This document shows, piece by piece, positions 15,835 to 23,336 of a stretch of DNA of 31,835 nucleotides (within the stretch, counting starts at the first letter, position 1; each line of letters begins with the position of its first letter). The stretch covers positions 1-31,835 of the forward strand of contig QHBV01000102.1 in NCBI GenBank assembly GCA_003244035.1. Reading direction: 5' to 3'. A program made the position numbers and the translations under genes. Under the pieces are notes generated by a model. It made no database searches. It saw only the letters and a program-made list of their open reading frames with translations, and was not told where the DNA came from. This DNA is from Solirubrobacterales bacterium (GTDB lineage: Bacteria > Actinomycetota > Thermoleophilia > Solirubrobacterales > Solirubrobacteraceae).

Positions 15835-16698
15835 TCATCGTGACTGGGGCAGCTTGATCGAGCCGCGCCTGGCGGCCGGCGCGGACGGGGGCGGCACGAC
15901 CGGTCCGATGTCCCCGTCGGGCGCCTCGTCGAGGTCGACGATCACCGGCGCATGATCGCTCGGCCCGCGGCCCTTGCGAGCCTGACGGTCCACCCATGCC
16001 GCCCGAACCCGGTCGGCGAGAGCGCCGCCGGCAAGCACCAGGTCGATCCGCATCCCGAGGTCCTGGTGGAACATCCCCGCCCGGTAGTCCCAATAGGTGA
16101 AGACCCGCTCGCCCGGCCACCGATCGCGCACCACATCGCGCAGGCCGAGCGCCTGCAGTTCGGCCAGCGCCGCCCGCTCGGGCGGCGTGACGTGGGTGTG
16201 GCCGAGGTAGGCGCCGGGATCGAACACGTCCTCGTCGGTCGGTGCGATGTTCATGTCCCCGCAGACGATCGCTTCCTGCGGTCCGGCCGCGACCAGCTCC
16301 CGCAGCGAGGCCAGCCAGGCGAGCTTGTACCGATAGTGCTCGGACCCAGGCGCGCGCCCGTTGGGCACGTATACCGAGACCACTCGGATCCCACCGCACG
16401 TCGCGGACACCGCGCGCGCCTCCGGGTGCGGGAAGCCGGGGGCGCCGGCGACTCCCGCCACGACGTCCTCGAGCCCTACGCGCGAGAGGATCGCCACCCC
16501 ATTCCAACTCGCCTCGCCGTGGGCGCCTGCCGCGTAGCCACGGTCAGCAAGCGCGTCGCCGAGCAACTCGGCGAATGCGTCGTCGGTGAGCTTGGTCTCC
16601 TGCAGACAGACCACGTCTGGCCGGCGCTGATCGAGCCATGGCAGCAGCCGCGGCAGGCGCTGCTTAACCGAGTTGACGTTCCAGGTCGCGATCCGCAC
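15835..16698 (-). CDS. xthA: Exonuclease III / AP endonuclease
   Basis: 287 residues of the endonuclease-exonuclease-phosphatase fold. Signatures in order: ATWNVNSVKQRL (Asn7), LQETKLTD (Glu34), YVPNGRAPGSEHY, CGDMNIAPTDEDVFD, YRAGMFHQDLGMRIDLVL and SDHAPVIVDL. It should cut DNA 5' to abasic sites and remove 3' blocking groups in base excision repair. The GTG start at 16698 has TACGGT seven bases upstream. The C-terminus carries a Pro/Ala-rich extension of about 30 residues beyond the conserved SDHAP end. It is convergent with the polymerase-domain gene, another repair enzyme. Confidence 0.95.
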   Translation of the reverse strand: MRIATWNVNSVKQRLPRLLPWLDQRRPDVVCLQETKLTDDAFAELLGDALADRGYAAGAHGEASWNGVAILSRVGLEDVVAGVAGAPGFPHPEARAVSATCGGIRVVSVYVPNGRAPGSEHYRYKLAWLASLRELVAAGPQEAIVCGDMNIAPTDEDVFDPGAYLGHTHVTPPERAALAELQALGLRDVVRDRWPGERVFTYWDYRAGMFHQDLGMRIDLVLAGGALADRVRAAWVDRQARKGRGPSDHAPVIVDLDEAPDGDIGPVVPPPSAPAARRGSIKLPQSR

Positions 16699-16705
16699 CG
16701 GGGCT

Positions 16706-16711
16706 ACCGTA
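16706..16711 (-). promoter_or_regulatory. Putative -10 element for exonuclease III (leaderless)
   Basis: On the minus strand TACGGT lies seven bases before the GTG at 16698. Confidence 0.4.
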
Positions 16712-16769
16712 GCGGCGCCGACGCCTACCGTTCGGGCGAGCGTAGGACTTCTGCTTCCGTGTCGAGCTA

Positions 16770-17594
16770 TTAGTCGTTGATGTCGAGGACCGGCGTGATG
16801 TCTGGCAGCTGTTGGCCCTCCTCGGCGTGCTCGTTGGGCACTACGGCGGTGCCGAGAGCGAAGAACTCGATCACATGACTGCCCCAGCCATGGCTGTTCT
16901 CGTGCAGCTTGACCTCGACGATCCCCAGAACGCCGTCACCGATCGCCTCTGCCTCTTTCTGCATGCGTTCCATCGCGAGCTCGCGTGCGTCGTAGAGGGC
17001 CTGTGTGTACTGCTCGAGCTCGACGTTCTGACCCGTCTGGCGCATCGACTGCATCATTCCGCGGTGGGCGACGTGGTAGACGCAGTTGCCCATCACCAGC
17101 CCCACCGGTCGCTTGCCCGTCTGCATCAGGGTCCAGAACGCCTGGCCGGAGAGGTCACTGGTGAACGGGCGGCCGTTGGGGGCACGGTGAACCTTGCCCC
17201 CCTTGTGCTTGATCGCCGTGCCGATGGCAATGAACTCCGCCATGTCGGCGCCCCACTCATAGCGGCCGACCTCGAGCCGCACGCCGACGATGCCGTCGGC
17301 ACCGAGCTGGTCGGCCTCCTCTTCCATGCGGGTCATCGCCAGCTCACGGGCGGAGTACATCGCCTGGGTGAGGACGCCCATCTCCTGGCTCGCCTTCCAG
17401 CTCGACTGCTGATAGCCGATGTGGTAGATGCTCGACCCGACCACGAGGCCCACCGGTTCGAAGCCGGCCTTCTCCACGCACAGGTATTCGTTCACCGAGA
17501 GGTCGGAGGTGAACAGGCCCTTCGCGTTCATCTGCAGACGCTCGCTGGCGTGCTCGGCGAGGCCCTCGGTGCTGGTCGGATCGTAGGTCGACAT
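16770..17594 (-). CDS. Double YbjQ (UPF0145) domain protein, second of a tandem pair
   Basis: 274 residues holding two YbjQ-like domains (about 28-130 and 145-255). Each begins with an FTSDLS motif and contains PVGLVVGSSIYH or PVGLVMGNCVYH, then ARELAM and a Gly-rich strand ending in IGTA or LGTA. Single YbjQ proteins form small oligomeric rings; their annotation as heavy-metal-binding is weakly supported and I infer no function. AGGAGA about 8 bases before the ATG supports the start at 17594. It follows the related gene at 17623-18561 by 28 bases on the same strand, so the two form an operon with four domains. Confidence 0.85.
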   Translation of the reverse strand: MSTYDPTSTEGLAEHASERLQMNAKGLFTSDLSVNEYLCVEKAGFEPVGLVVGSSIYHIGYQQSSWKASQEMGVLTQAMYSARELAMTRMEEEADQLGADGIVGVRLEVGRYEWGADMAEFIAIGTAIKHKGGKVHRAPNGRPFTSDLSGQAFWTLMQTGKRPVGLVMGNCVYHVAHRGMMQSMRQTGQNVELEQYTQALYDARELAMERMQKEAEAIGDGVLGIVEVKLHENSHGWGSHVIEFFALGTAVVPNEHAEEGQQLPDITPVLDIND

Positions 17595-17622
17595 CGGATG
17601 CTCTCCTGAAGTAGTGGTGAAT

Positions 17623-18561
17623 CTAGACGCCGACGTTGATCGCCATCATGGGCAAACCCAACGGGGACGGATGAGGCTCGTGAGCGCCGAGACGGACCGC
17701 GGTGCCGAGTACGTGCATCGAGACGATGAAGTAGTGCTGGGTGTAGCCGCCGCGGTCGTAGTCGTGATGATGGATGTCGTGGGTGAGCGTCGAGATGACC
17801 ATGTCGTTGGCGCCGGCCTGCTGCGCCTGGCGACGCACCTCGTCCATAGCCAGATGTCGGGCGGCGTAGACCCCGCGGGTGATTTCGGTCATCTCCTGGT
17901 TGCCCCACCACGAGCCCATCATCTGGTTGGCTCGCATGCTCAGGGCCACGCACACCACGGACGTGTGTCCGATCACGCCGATCGTCTCCGCGCCGATTCG
18001 GCGCAGCTTGTCGACGTCCTGCCCGGACAGGGCGCACATCCGCGGTCCGCCCTCACCGCGCGGCGGGAGCGCGCTCTCACGCACGGCGGTGCCGAAGACG
18101 ACATACTCGACGTTGCCCGGATCCCCGAGAAAGCCCTTGGCCGCCATCTCGATGCCAATCACCGCGTCCGCGCCGGCGAACTGAGCCTCCTGGTGCAACC
18201 GATCGAACGAGCGCTGGCGTGACAGGTTCCAAGGCGTCGCGAAGGACGGCATCTCCTGGATCCCGCCGCCGTAGGAGGACCAACCGTAGTTCTGCCAGCC
18301 GTGCTGCACCACCGAGGAGCCCATGATCTGCGCGATCGGGGTCAGGCCCGACGCCAGCGCGAGCGCGTACTCCTTGCTGCTCAGATCGCTACTGAAGACC
18401 GGCGAGCTTGCCGCGGCGATCGCCTTCAGACGCTGTTCCGCCCCAAGCGGTATTCCCCCGCGTTGGATGCGGTCAAGATCAACCGCGGCGGCCTCGCGTT
18501 CACTCTCGCTGAGCGGTGTCGCTCGTTTCCCGAATCGTGGCAGAGCTCGATGTTCCCACAT
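17623..18561 (-). CDS. Double YbjQ (UPF0145) domain protein, first of a tandem pair
   Basis: About 312 residues. A basic start (WEHRALPRFGKR) and a helix (about 17-50) precede two YbjQ-like domains (about 56-165 and 185-295), marked by FSSDLSSKEY, PIAQIMGSSVVQHG, ADAVIGIEM and VFGTAV in the first, and IGVIGHTSVVCV, AARHLAM and VLGTAV in the second. A His-rich loop, HDIHHHDYD, lies near residue 273. It differs from its partner by the N-terminal extension and the His loop. The ATG at 18561 is the best start; the upstream frame is unlikely to be coding. Function unknown. Confidence 0.82.
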   Translation of the reverse strand: MWEHRALPRFGKRATPLSESEREAAAVDLDRIQRGGIPLGAEQRLKAIAAASSPVFSSDLSSKEYALALASGLTPIAQIMGSSVVQHGWQNYGWSSYGGGIQEMPSFATPWNLSRQRSFDRLHQEAQFAGADAVIGIEMAAKGFLGDPGNVEYVVFGTAVRESALPPRGEGGPRMCALSGQDVDKLRRIGAETIGVIGHTSVVCVALSMRANQMMGSWWGNQEMTEITRGVYAARHLAMDEVRRQAQQAGANDMVISTLTHDIHHHDYDRGGYTQHYFIVSMHVLGTAVRLGAHEPHPSPLGLPMMAINVGV

Positions 18562-18836
18562 CCGCCCCGCCTGCGCTCGACTTCGTACCTGAGCGGCTCG
18601 CTCCGGGAGGCGAGGCGCGGCGCGGCTTGTGGAAATCAGCCATGCGATTTCGCATCGGTGCTGGCGCTGCAACCGCATGGCTGAGGAGATCCCAGGCGTG
18701 TGCGTCGCGACTGCACAGGTGGCGACGCTCGGCTCCGGCCTCGCTCCACCGCACCACGGACACCGGAAGCCCACCGGCCCCGCGACGCGCACCCTGGGAC
18801 GGACCTAATCCGATCGTCGTGAGTGGGCTTTCACTA

Positions 18837-18910
<74 letters not shown>

Positions 18911-18981
18911 CTCACACGCGAGTCTAGCTGCCCAACTCTGGCATGGAGGGACGGTTCGAGGAGTGCCTATGGTGTTCGCAG

Positions 18982-19070
18982 CGGAGCGGGAGGGATTCGA
19001 ACCCCCGGGCCGCGTGAACGGCCGGCTGCTTTCAAGGCAGCTGCATTCAACCTGACTCTGCCACCGCTCC
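18982..19070 (-). tRNA. tRNA-Ser(UGA)
   Basis: Minus-strand class II tRNA with acceptor stem GGAGCGG/CCGCTCC, anticodon stem GCTGC/GCAGC and loop CTTGAAA giving TGA. It has a long variable arm and discriminator G. It reads UCA and other UCN codons. Confidence 0.95.
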
Positions 19071-19184
19071 AAGTCTGCCGCTGCGATGCTAACCAGGGCG
19101 TTGGTCGCGGGCGTCCGCGACGATCGAGCCCGGCGGCGCGCGCGCGGCCGGGTTCGGGGCGCCCCTCTACACTGCCCAGGCCCC

Positions 19185-19273
19185 GGAGAGGTGGCCGAGT
19201 GGCTGAAGGCACTCGCCTGCTAAGCGAGTAAGGGGTTCACACTCCTTCGCGGGTTCGAATCCCGCCCTCTCCG
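19185..19273 (+). tRNA. tRNA-Ser(GCU)
   Basis: Plus-strand class II tRNA with acceptor stem GGAGAGG/CCTCTCC, anticodon loop CTGCTAA giving GCT, a long variable arm and GGTTCGAATCC T-loop. Discriminator is G and CCA is not encoded. It reads AGC and AGU. It faces the opposite way to the tRNA-Ser(UGA) 114 bases away. Confidence 0.96.
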
Positions 19274-19405
19274 TCCTTGCTTCCTGCAATCGCCGCTGAG
19301 CCCTGACACCGGCGGCCGCTTCTCCGCGCTTGGAATGACGCCCGCTCAACGCAGGGGCGGTGGCGCACGCGCTCTCGAGCGCGCCGTGATAGTCCTTGCG
19401 CGGTC

Positions 19406-20251
19406 GTGAGCAATCGATCGTGGCTGTGCGCGCTGACGGTGACCCTCGTCGTCGCCGGCTGCGCGGGCAACGCCAGCACCACGACCGGGGCGCATTTGAT
19501 CGGGCCGGGCTCGTCTACGAACGCGCGGTCGTCTCTCGATCGCGCGCCCCTAGGGCACCGTGTCCGCCTCCGCGGACAGTCGAGCGCCGGGCTCGGACGG
19601 CGAACCAAGACCTTCGGCTGCGCGGTGCGCGGCCAGCTGCCTGACCCCGCGTGTACTCCCGGGGCGGTGTTCGCCTCCGCGACGCTCGCGCAGATCTGCC
19701 GGCCGGGATACGCCGGCAGCGTGCGAGACGTGCCGGCGTTGATCAAGCGGGCGGTCTATGCGGAGTACCGGGATGCTCCGGTCGGCCACGGGGCGTACGA
19801 AGTCGACCATCTCGTCCCGCTCGAGGTCGGTGGCAGCAACGAGATCGCAAACCTGTGGCCGGAGATCTCGCCGGGGTACGAGCAGAAGGACCAGGTCGAG
19901 AACGAGCTCCACGACGCCGTCTGCGCCAGACGCATCGGCCTGGGCGCTGCGCAGCTTGCGATTGCCCACGACTGGCGTCACGCCGGCGTGCCGGTCTCAT
20001 CGGCTGGGGGCGCAACCTCCACATTCAGCGCGAGCGATTCCGGAGGCGGACCGGCAATTCAAGGCCCTGGCTCGTCGATCGAGGGCCCCGGCTCCACAAC
20101 CCATGCCGGTGACGGAATCTTCTGCTCGAACCATCAGTGCATAGCCAACTTTCCCAGTGGTCGCGGAACGGTCGTTCAGTGCGTGGATGGCGAGTGGAGT
20201 CATTCCGGTGGCTTGAGGGGCGTGTGCTATCGGCACGGCGGCGTGCGCTGA
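19406..20251 (+). CDS. Lipoprotein with HNH-like nuclease motif and DUF3761-like tail
   Basis: 281 residues. The N-terminus is a lipoprotein signal with VVAGC (Cys19). The middle (about 70-190) has Cys72, Cys83 and Cys98, then EVDHLVPLEVGGSNEIANLW (132-151), the core of the HNH endonuclease family, and a helix with ENELH (about 165-169) that could supply the last His. The C-terminal 45 residues (CSNHQC, VVQCVDGEWSHSGGLRG, then a Cys and His-Gly-Gly-Val) resemble DUF3761. This would put a nuclease-like domain outside the cell, perhaps for nucleic-acid scavenging or defence, but activity is not proven. Start GTG at 19406 leaves a normal signal peptide. Confidence 0.8.
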   Translation: MSNRSWLCALTVTLVVAGCAGNASTTTGAHLIGPGSSTNARSSLDRAPLGHRVRLRGQSSAGLGRRTKTFGCAVRGQLPDPACTPGAVFASATLAQICRPGYAGSVRDVPALIKRAVYAEYRDAPVGHGAYEVDHLVPLEVGGSNEIANLWPEISPGYEQKDQVENELHDAVCARRIGLGAAQLAIAHDWRHAGVPVSSAGGATSTFSASDSGGGPAIQGPGSSIEGPGSTTHAGDGIFCSNHQCIANFPSGRGTVVQCVDGEWSHSGGLRGVCYRHGGVR

Positions 20252-20283
20252 GCGCTCCGGGTGGACTCGCCGGCGGCGTCTGG

Positions 20284-20952
20284 CTACCCGCCCAGGGGCC
20301 GCTGGGCCGCTGGGCCGGCCTTGCGGCGGCTGCGCCTGCCATAGGCGAGCATCCACGCGACCAGGATCGCGGCGACCGCGTACGGAAGCACCTTGGAGAT
20401 CGAGTACGCCGTACCGGTCGACTGGGTCTCGATGATGACGATCCGGAAGGCCGCCTCCGCGAGGTACGCGACGCCCCACACGACCGTGATCACGCGGAAG
20501 GCGTGGCGGAATCCGGCGTGTCGCCAGCGGTCGTCGAAGTCGCGTCCCGCGGGGGTGTCGTGCCCGTGGTACTCGGATGCGAAGCGAAACATCAAGGGGC
20601 GCCGGGTGAGCAGCGAGCCGAGGCACGCGAGGGCGAACAGCGCGGTGGGCACCGACCCCTCGAGCAGCACGAGCTTGGCGTTGCCGCTCGCGAGCCCGAG
20701 GCCGGTTGCGACGGCGAGGCCGATCAGCACAAGCGCTCCGATCACGTCCAGGCGCCGCCGGCGCACGACCGCGAGCACGACGCCGAAGGCGGGCAACGCA
20801 CCACTGAGGATCAGCGCCGTGACCTGGCTGGAGCCGTTGTTGCGCAGCAGGGTGTAGACCAGGAACGGCCCCGCGGTGTCGAACACCACGATCGGCGCGA
20901 GCGACTGAACCCGGGTGCGATTGGCCCACGCCGAGTGAACGGTGGAACTCAT
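20284..20952 (-). CDS. VC0807-family multi-pass membrane protein
   Basis: About 222 residues with roughly six hydrophobic segments. An N-terminal LAPIVVFDTAGPFLVYTLLR helix (about 17-36) is typical of the VC0807 group. A soluble loop (about 130-150, RDFDDRWRHAGFRHAFR) and an Arg-rich C-terminus follow. The function of the family is unknown. The ATG at 20952 is best; an earlier in-frame start would overlap the divergent regulator. The gene is divergent from a PaaX-like regulator starting at about 20976, with overlapping promoter-like hexamers in the gap, so it is a likely target of that regulator. Confidence 0.8.
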   Translation of the reverse strand: MSSTVHSAWANRTRVQSLAPIVVFDTAGPFLVYTLLRNNGSSQVTALILSGALPAFGVVLAVVRRRRLDVIGALVLIGLAVATGLGLASGNAKLVLLEGSVPTALFALACLGSLLTRRPLMFRFASEYHGHDTPAGRDFDDRWRHAGFRHAFRVITVVWGVAYLAEAAFRIVIIETQSTGTAYSISKVLPYAVAAILVAWMLAYGRRSRRKAGPAAQRPLGG

Positions 20953-20960
20953 ATGTTGTG

Positions 20961-20972
20961 CGTAACTATACG
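20961..20972. promoter_or_regulatory. Overlapping divergent -10 elements within an inverted repeat
   Basis: CGTA-N4-TACG at 20961-20972 holds a plus-strand TAACTA (20963-20968), seven bases before the PaaX-like GTG at 20976, and a minus-strand TATAGT (20970-20965), twelve bases before the ATG at 20952. One bound regulator could block both. The arms are short, so the operator call is tentative. Confidence 0.4.
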
Positions 20973-20975
20973 TTC

Positions 20976-21827
20976 GTGACCAAGGCCACACAACCGCGAT
21001 GGGACCGCGCCGCCGGGCAGGTGTTCTTTGCGCTCGGGCTGGCCGCGGCCGGGGCCAGCACCGGCGCGGGCCTGCCCGGGCCGGTGCTGATCAGCCTGCT
21101 CTCGGAGCTGGGACTGTCTGAGTCGGCCGCGCGCGCGGCGATTTTGCGCCTGCGCCGCAACGGTTGGCTGTCCTCTCACCGTCATGGACGCCATACGCAC
21201 TACGCCCCGACGACTGCTGTCCTCATCCATCAGCAGCGCGTGCGGGAGCACTTCACGGCCTCTGGCGAGCTGTGGGATGGGACCTTCCACGGCCTGCTCT
21301 ACGAAGTTCCCGAGCGTGATCGGGCCTTTCGTGACCGCCTCCGGCGTTCCGCCCGGCTATTGGGCTACGCGCCCCTTCGCGCTGGCCTGCTGATCGCTCC
21401 CACCGATCGCTCGGCCCAACTCGATGCGCTGTTGAGCAACCCGCCGCCGGAAGCCCGCCTGCTGCCCGCCCGGATTGAGCTGCACCCTCACGATGCCCGC
21501 CGGCTGGCCACCCGGATCTGGGCGCTGGAGGAGCTCGCGCGCGATTACCGTGACCAGATTGAGGCGATGCGCGGCGCGATCGCCGTCGCCGCACAGGATC
21601 GCCCGGCGGGCCCAGCGGCACTGCGCGCGTTTGCCGCAGCGACCCAACCCGTCTACCAAGCCGTCGCCCAGGATCCGCTGCTCCCGCGCGAGCTGCTCCC
21701 CAACGACTGGCCCGCCCCGCAACTCGGTGCCGCCCTGGCCGCCACGCTGGAGAAGCTCGGACCCGCCGCGAGCGCCTACGTCGACGCGCTCACGCGCGAA
21801 CCGTCCCAACGGGATCGATGCGGCTAA
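20976..21827 (+). CDS. PaaX-like transcriptional regulator
   Basis: About 283 residues. An N-terminal winged helix (about 20-75) includes LGLSESAARAAILRLRRNGW and a basic wing (SSHRHGRHTHY). The middle domain (about 95-200) has LWDGTFHGLLYEVPERDRAFRDRLR, then LGYAPLRAGLLIAP, typical of the PaaX/ThcR family of phenylacetate-type repressors. Ligand is unknown and no phenylacetate genes are in the window. I prefer the GTG at 20976; a GTG at 20958 adds six residues but leaves almost no promoter space. A short hairpin follows the stop. Probably regulates itself and the divergent membrane protein. Confidence 0.85.
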   Translation: MTKATQPRWDRAAGQVFFALGLAAAGASTGAGLPGPVLISLLSELGLSESAARAAILRLRRNGWLSSHRHGRHTHYAPTTAVLIHQQRVREHFTASGELWDGTFHGLLYEVPERDRAFRDRLRRSARLLGYAPLRAGLLIAPTDRSAQLDALLSNPPPEARLLPARIELHPHDARRLATRIWALEELARDYRDQIEAMRGAIAVAAQDRPAGPAALRAFAAATQPVYQAVAQDPLLPRELLPNDWPAPQLGAALAATLEKLGPAASAYVDALTREPSQRDRCG

Positions 21828-21842
21828 CGGGCTTCCGCCCGT
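21827..21842. terminator. Short GC hairpin at end of the PaaX-like gene
   Basis: ACGGGC (21827-21832) and GCCCGT (21837-21842) form a 6-bp stem around a TTCC tetraloop, starting at the last base of the stop codon. It is followed by cgcttctcg rather than a U-run. Confidence 0.45.
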
Positions 21843-21876
21843 CGCTTCTCGTGTTGGGCCTGTCCGGCGGTAGATC

Positions 21877-21882
21877 TACGGT
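21877..21882 (+). promoter_or_regulatory. Putative -10 element upstream of orphan ORF
   Basis: TACGGT six bases before the ATG at 21889, as at other leaderless-looking starts, which argues that something beginning at 21889 is or was expressed. Confidence 0.35.
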
Positions 21883-21888
21883 TGGGAT

Positions 21889-22242
21889 ATGGCATTCGAG
21901 TCTGATGGCGGACTCGAGAGGTTCGTCAAGCCGATCGAGACGGCGCTCTACCGGCGGCGATACGGCCTGAAGAGCCGTGAGCGACTCAACCGCCTGCTGT
22001 TGCTCTTCCTACGGGAGGCCAACGGCCACGCCGACGAGCGCACGCAAAGAAGCTCCGTGGCTGGCTCGAACCGACCGGCGGCCGACCAGCCACCCCTCAC
22101 GCGCGGTCGCCGACCCGACGGCCCGGCCATCGATGCGCGATCCCGGAGCGCGTTTCGCACCCGCTCGGACGAGACGCGCCACCAGGACCAGCGACCAGGT
22201 CACACACCACGTGGGACGATCTCACGAGCCACCGGCGAACTA
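21889..22242 (+). pseudogene. Orphan reading frame, probably broken
   Basis: An ATG with a good -10-like hexamer opens a frame that looks coding for about 45-50 codons (FVKPIETALYRRRYGLKSRE, LLLLFLREANGHADE). It then becomes low-quality and runs into the opposing hydroxylase gene. Near 22025 an adjacent frame (+1) takes on a more protein-like reading (KKLRGWLEPTGG, later TWDDLTSHRRTN), so a frameshift may separate two halves. No family is recognised. The interval 21843-22239 otherwise holds nothing I can support. It could also be a genuine short gene or chance. Confidence 0.3.
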
Positions 22243-22908
22243 ACCAACCCGAGAAGCGAAGGGGGGACGCGCTTTGGTGGGCGCGGTCCCGAACACGTGA
22301 TCCCAGAACGGGGCGCTGACGCCGTAGCCGCGCTCGTGGTTCTGGAAATGGTGGCGCATGTGCAGCTCGCGCAAGCGCTTGCCAAGCGCCGACTTCGGAG
22401 AGTGATGGTGCACGTGGTAGTGGAGCATGTCGTAGAAGAGATAACCCGCCAGGAAGCCGGCGGCGAACGGAAGGAACGCCGGGGACCCAAGCACCGCGTA
22501 GAAGCCCCAGGTGAACAGAGCGCCGAGCGGGATGCTCACCGACGGAGGCATGACCAGCCGCATCGGATCGTTCGGATGGTCGTGATGGACGCCGTGGATG
22601 ATCCAGTGCAGGCGCGCGCCGATGCCCCGCTCGGGCTCGAAGTGGAACACCAGCCGGTGCAGCCAGTACTCGGTCAGCGTCCAGAACAGGTAGCCACCTA
22701 CTGCCCACGCCGGCGTCTCCCAGCCGGCGCCGTGAATCAAGCCCTCGACCAGCAGCACCACGATCGCGGGCCCGAACAGGATCGGTGGCACGGCCGGGTG
22801 CACACGTGAGAGCTTGTCGAGCAGATCGGAGTCGAACATCCGCGGTGAGGCACGGAGAGTGTCGCTGCGGCTGAGTCCGTCCAGCTCGTCTGCGCGATGC
22901 GCGGCCAT
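22240..22908 (-). CDS. Fatty acid hydroxylase / sterol desaturase superfamily protein
   Basis: About 222 residues and four hydrophobic helices with a full di-iron histidine set: a WLHR-x3-H type box (LTEYWLHRLVFHFEPE), HWIIHGVHHDHP, YDMLHYHVHHHSP and LHMRHHFQNHERGYGVS. This arrangement resembles FA2H/Scs7 2-hydroxylases and related enzymes that hydroxylate membrane lipids at the cytoplasmic face; exact substrate is uncertain. The ATG at 22908 is supported by TATCCT six bases upstream. Its last codons overlap the orphan frame at 21889. It is divergent from a small zinc-ribbon gene. Confidence 0.9.
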   Translation of the reverse strand: MAAHRADELDGLSRSDTLRASPRMFDSDLLDKLSRVHPAVPPILFGPAIVVLLVEGLIHGAGWETPAWAVGGYLFWTLTEYWLHRLVFHFEPERGIGARLHWIIHGVHHDHPNDPMRLVMPPSVSIPLGALFTWGFYAVLGSPAFLPFAAGFLAGYLFYDMLHYHVHHHSPKSALGKRLRELHMRHHFQNHERGYGVSAPFWDHVFGTAPTKARPPFASRVG

Positions 22909-22914
22909 GCCCAA

Positions 22915-22920
22915 AGGATA
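22915..22920 (-). promoter_or_regulatory. Putative -10 element for hydroxylase (leaderless)
   Basis: On the minus strand TATCCT lies six bases before the ATG at 22908. Confidence 0.45.
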
Positions 22921-22968
22921 GCCACGCCGGTGGCCAAGTCCAACACCCGCGCTGGCATCCTTGGCCAC

Positions 22969-23253
22969 GTGCCCCACAAGCAGCCCGAGCGGTGGTTCGA
23001 AGCTCGACGCGCCCAGAACCGCAAGCCGGCGACCTACCGCTGCCCGCTCTGCGGGGACCACCTGCCGGCGCTCAGCGAGCACATGCTGATCGTCCCCGAG
23101 GGCGACCCGAGCCGCCGGCGCCATGCCCACACAGCCTGCGTGGTCGCCGCACGTCGCGCGGGACGGCTGCCGACCCGGGCCGAGTGGCTGCGCACGCAAC
23201 CGCGCCCGCCGAGCCGGTGGCGGCGAGCGATCGCATGGCTCCGCGAACCCTGA
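22969..23253 (+). CDS. Small zinc-ribbon-like conserved protein
   Basis: About 94 residues. A CPLCGDHLPAL motif near residue 24 followed by SEHMLIVPEGD and RHAHTACVVAARRAG gives a Cys-x2-Cys plus His/Cys set that could bind zinc. The C-terminus is Trp/Arg/Pro rich. It is soluble, with no signal peptide. Two GTG starts are possible: 22969 (used, beginning VPHKQPERWF) and 22930 (13 residues longer). It is divergent from the fatty acid hydroxylase. I do not recognise a named family, though the sequence looks like a conserved actinobacterial protein. Confidence 0.65.
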   Translation: MPHKQPERWFEARRAQNRKPATYRCPLCGDHLPALSEHMLIVPEGDPSRRRHAHTACVVAARRAGRLPTRAEWLRTQPRPPSRWRRAIAWLREP

Positions 23254-23336
23254 CGGCCGCTGCCATTTGCGCGCTTGCTCTCCTGGACATCGTGTTCTTC
23301 CTCCTGTGTGGACTCGAGGTCGGGGCGCGACAGTGG

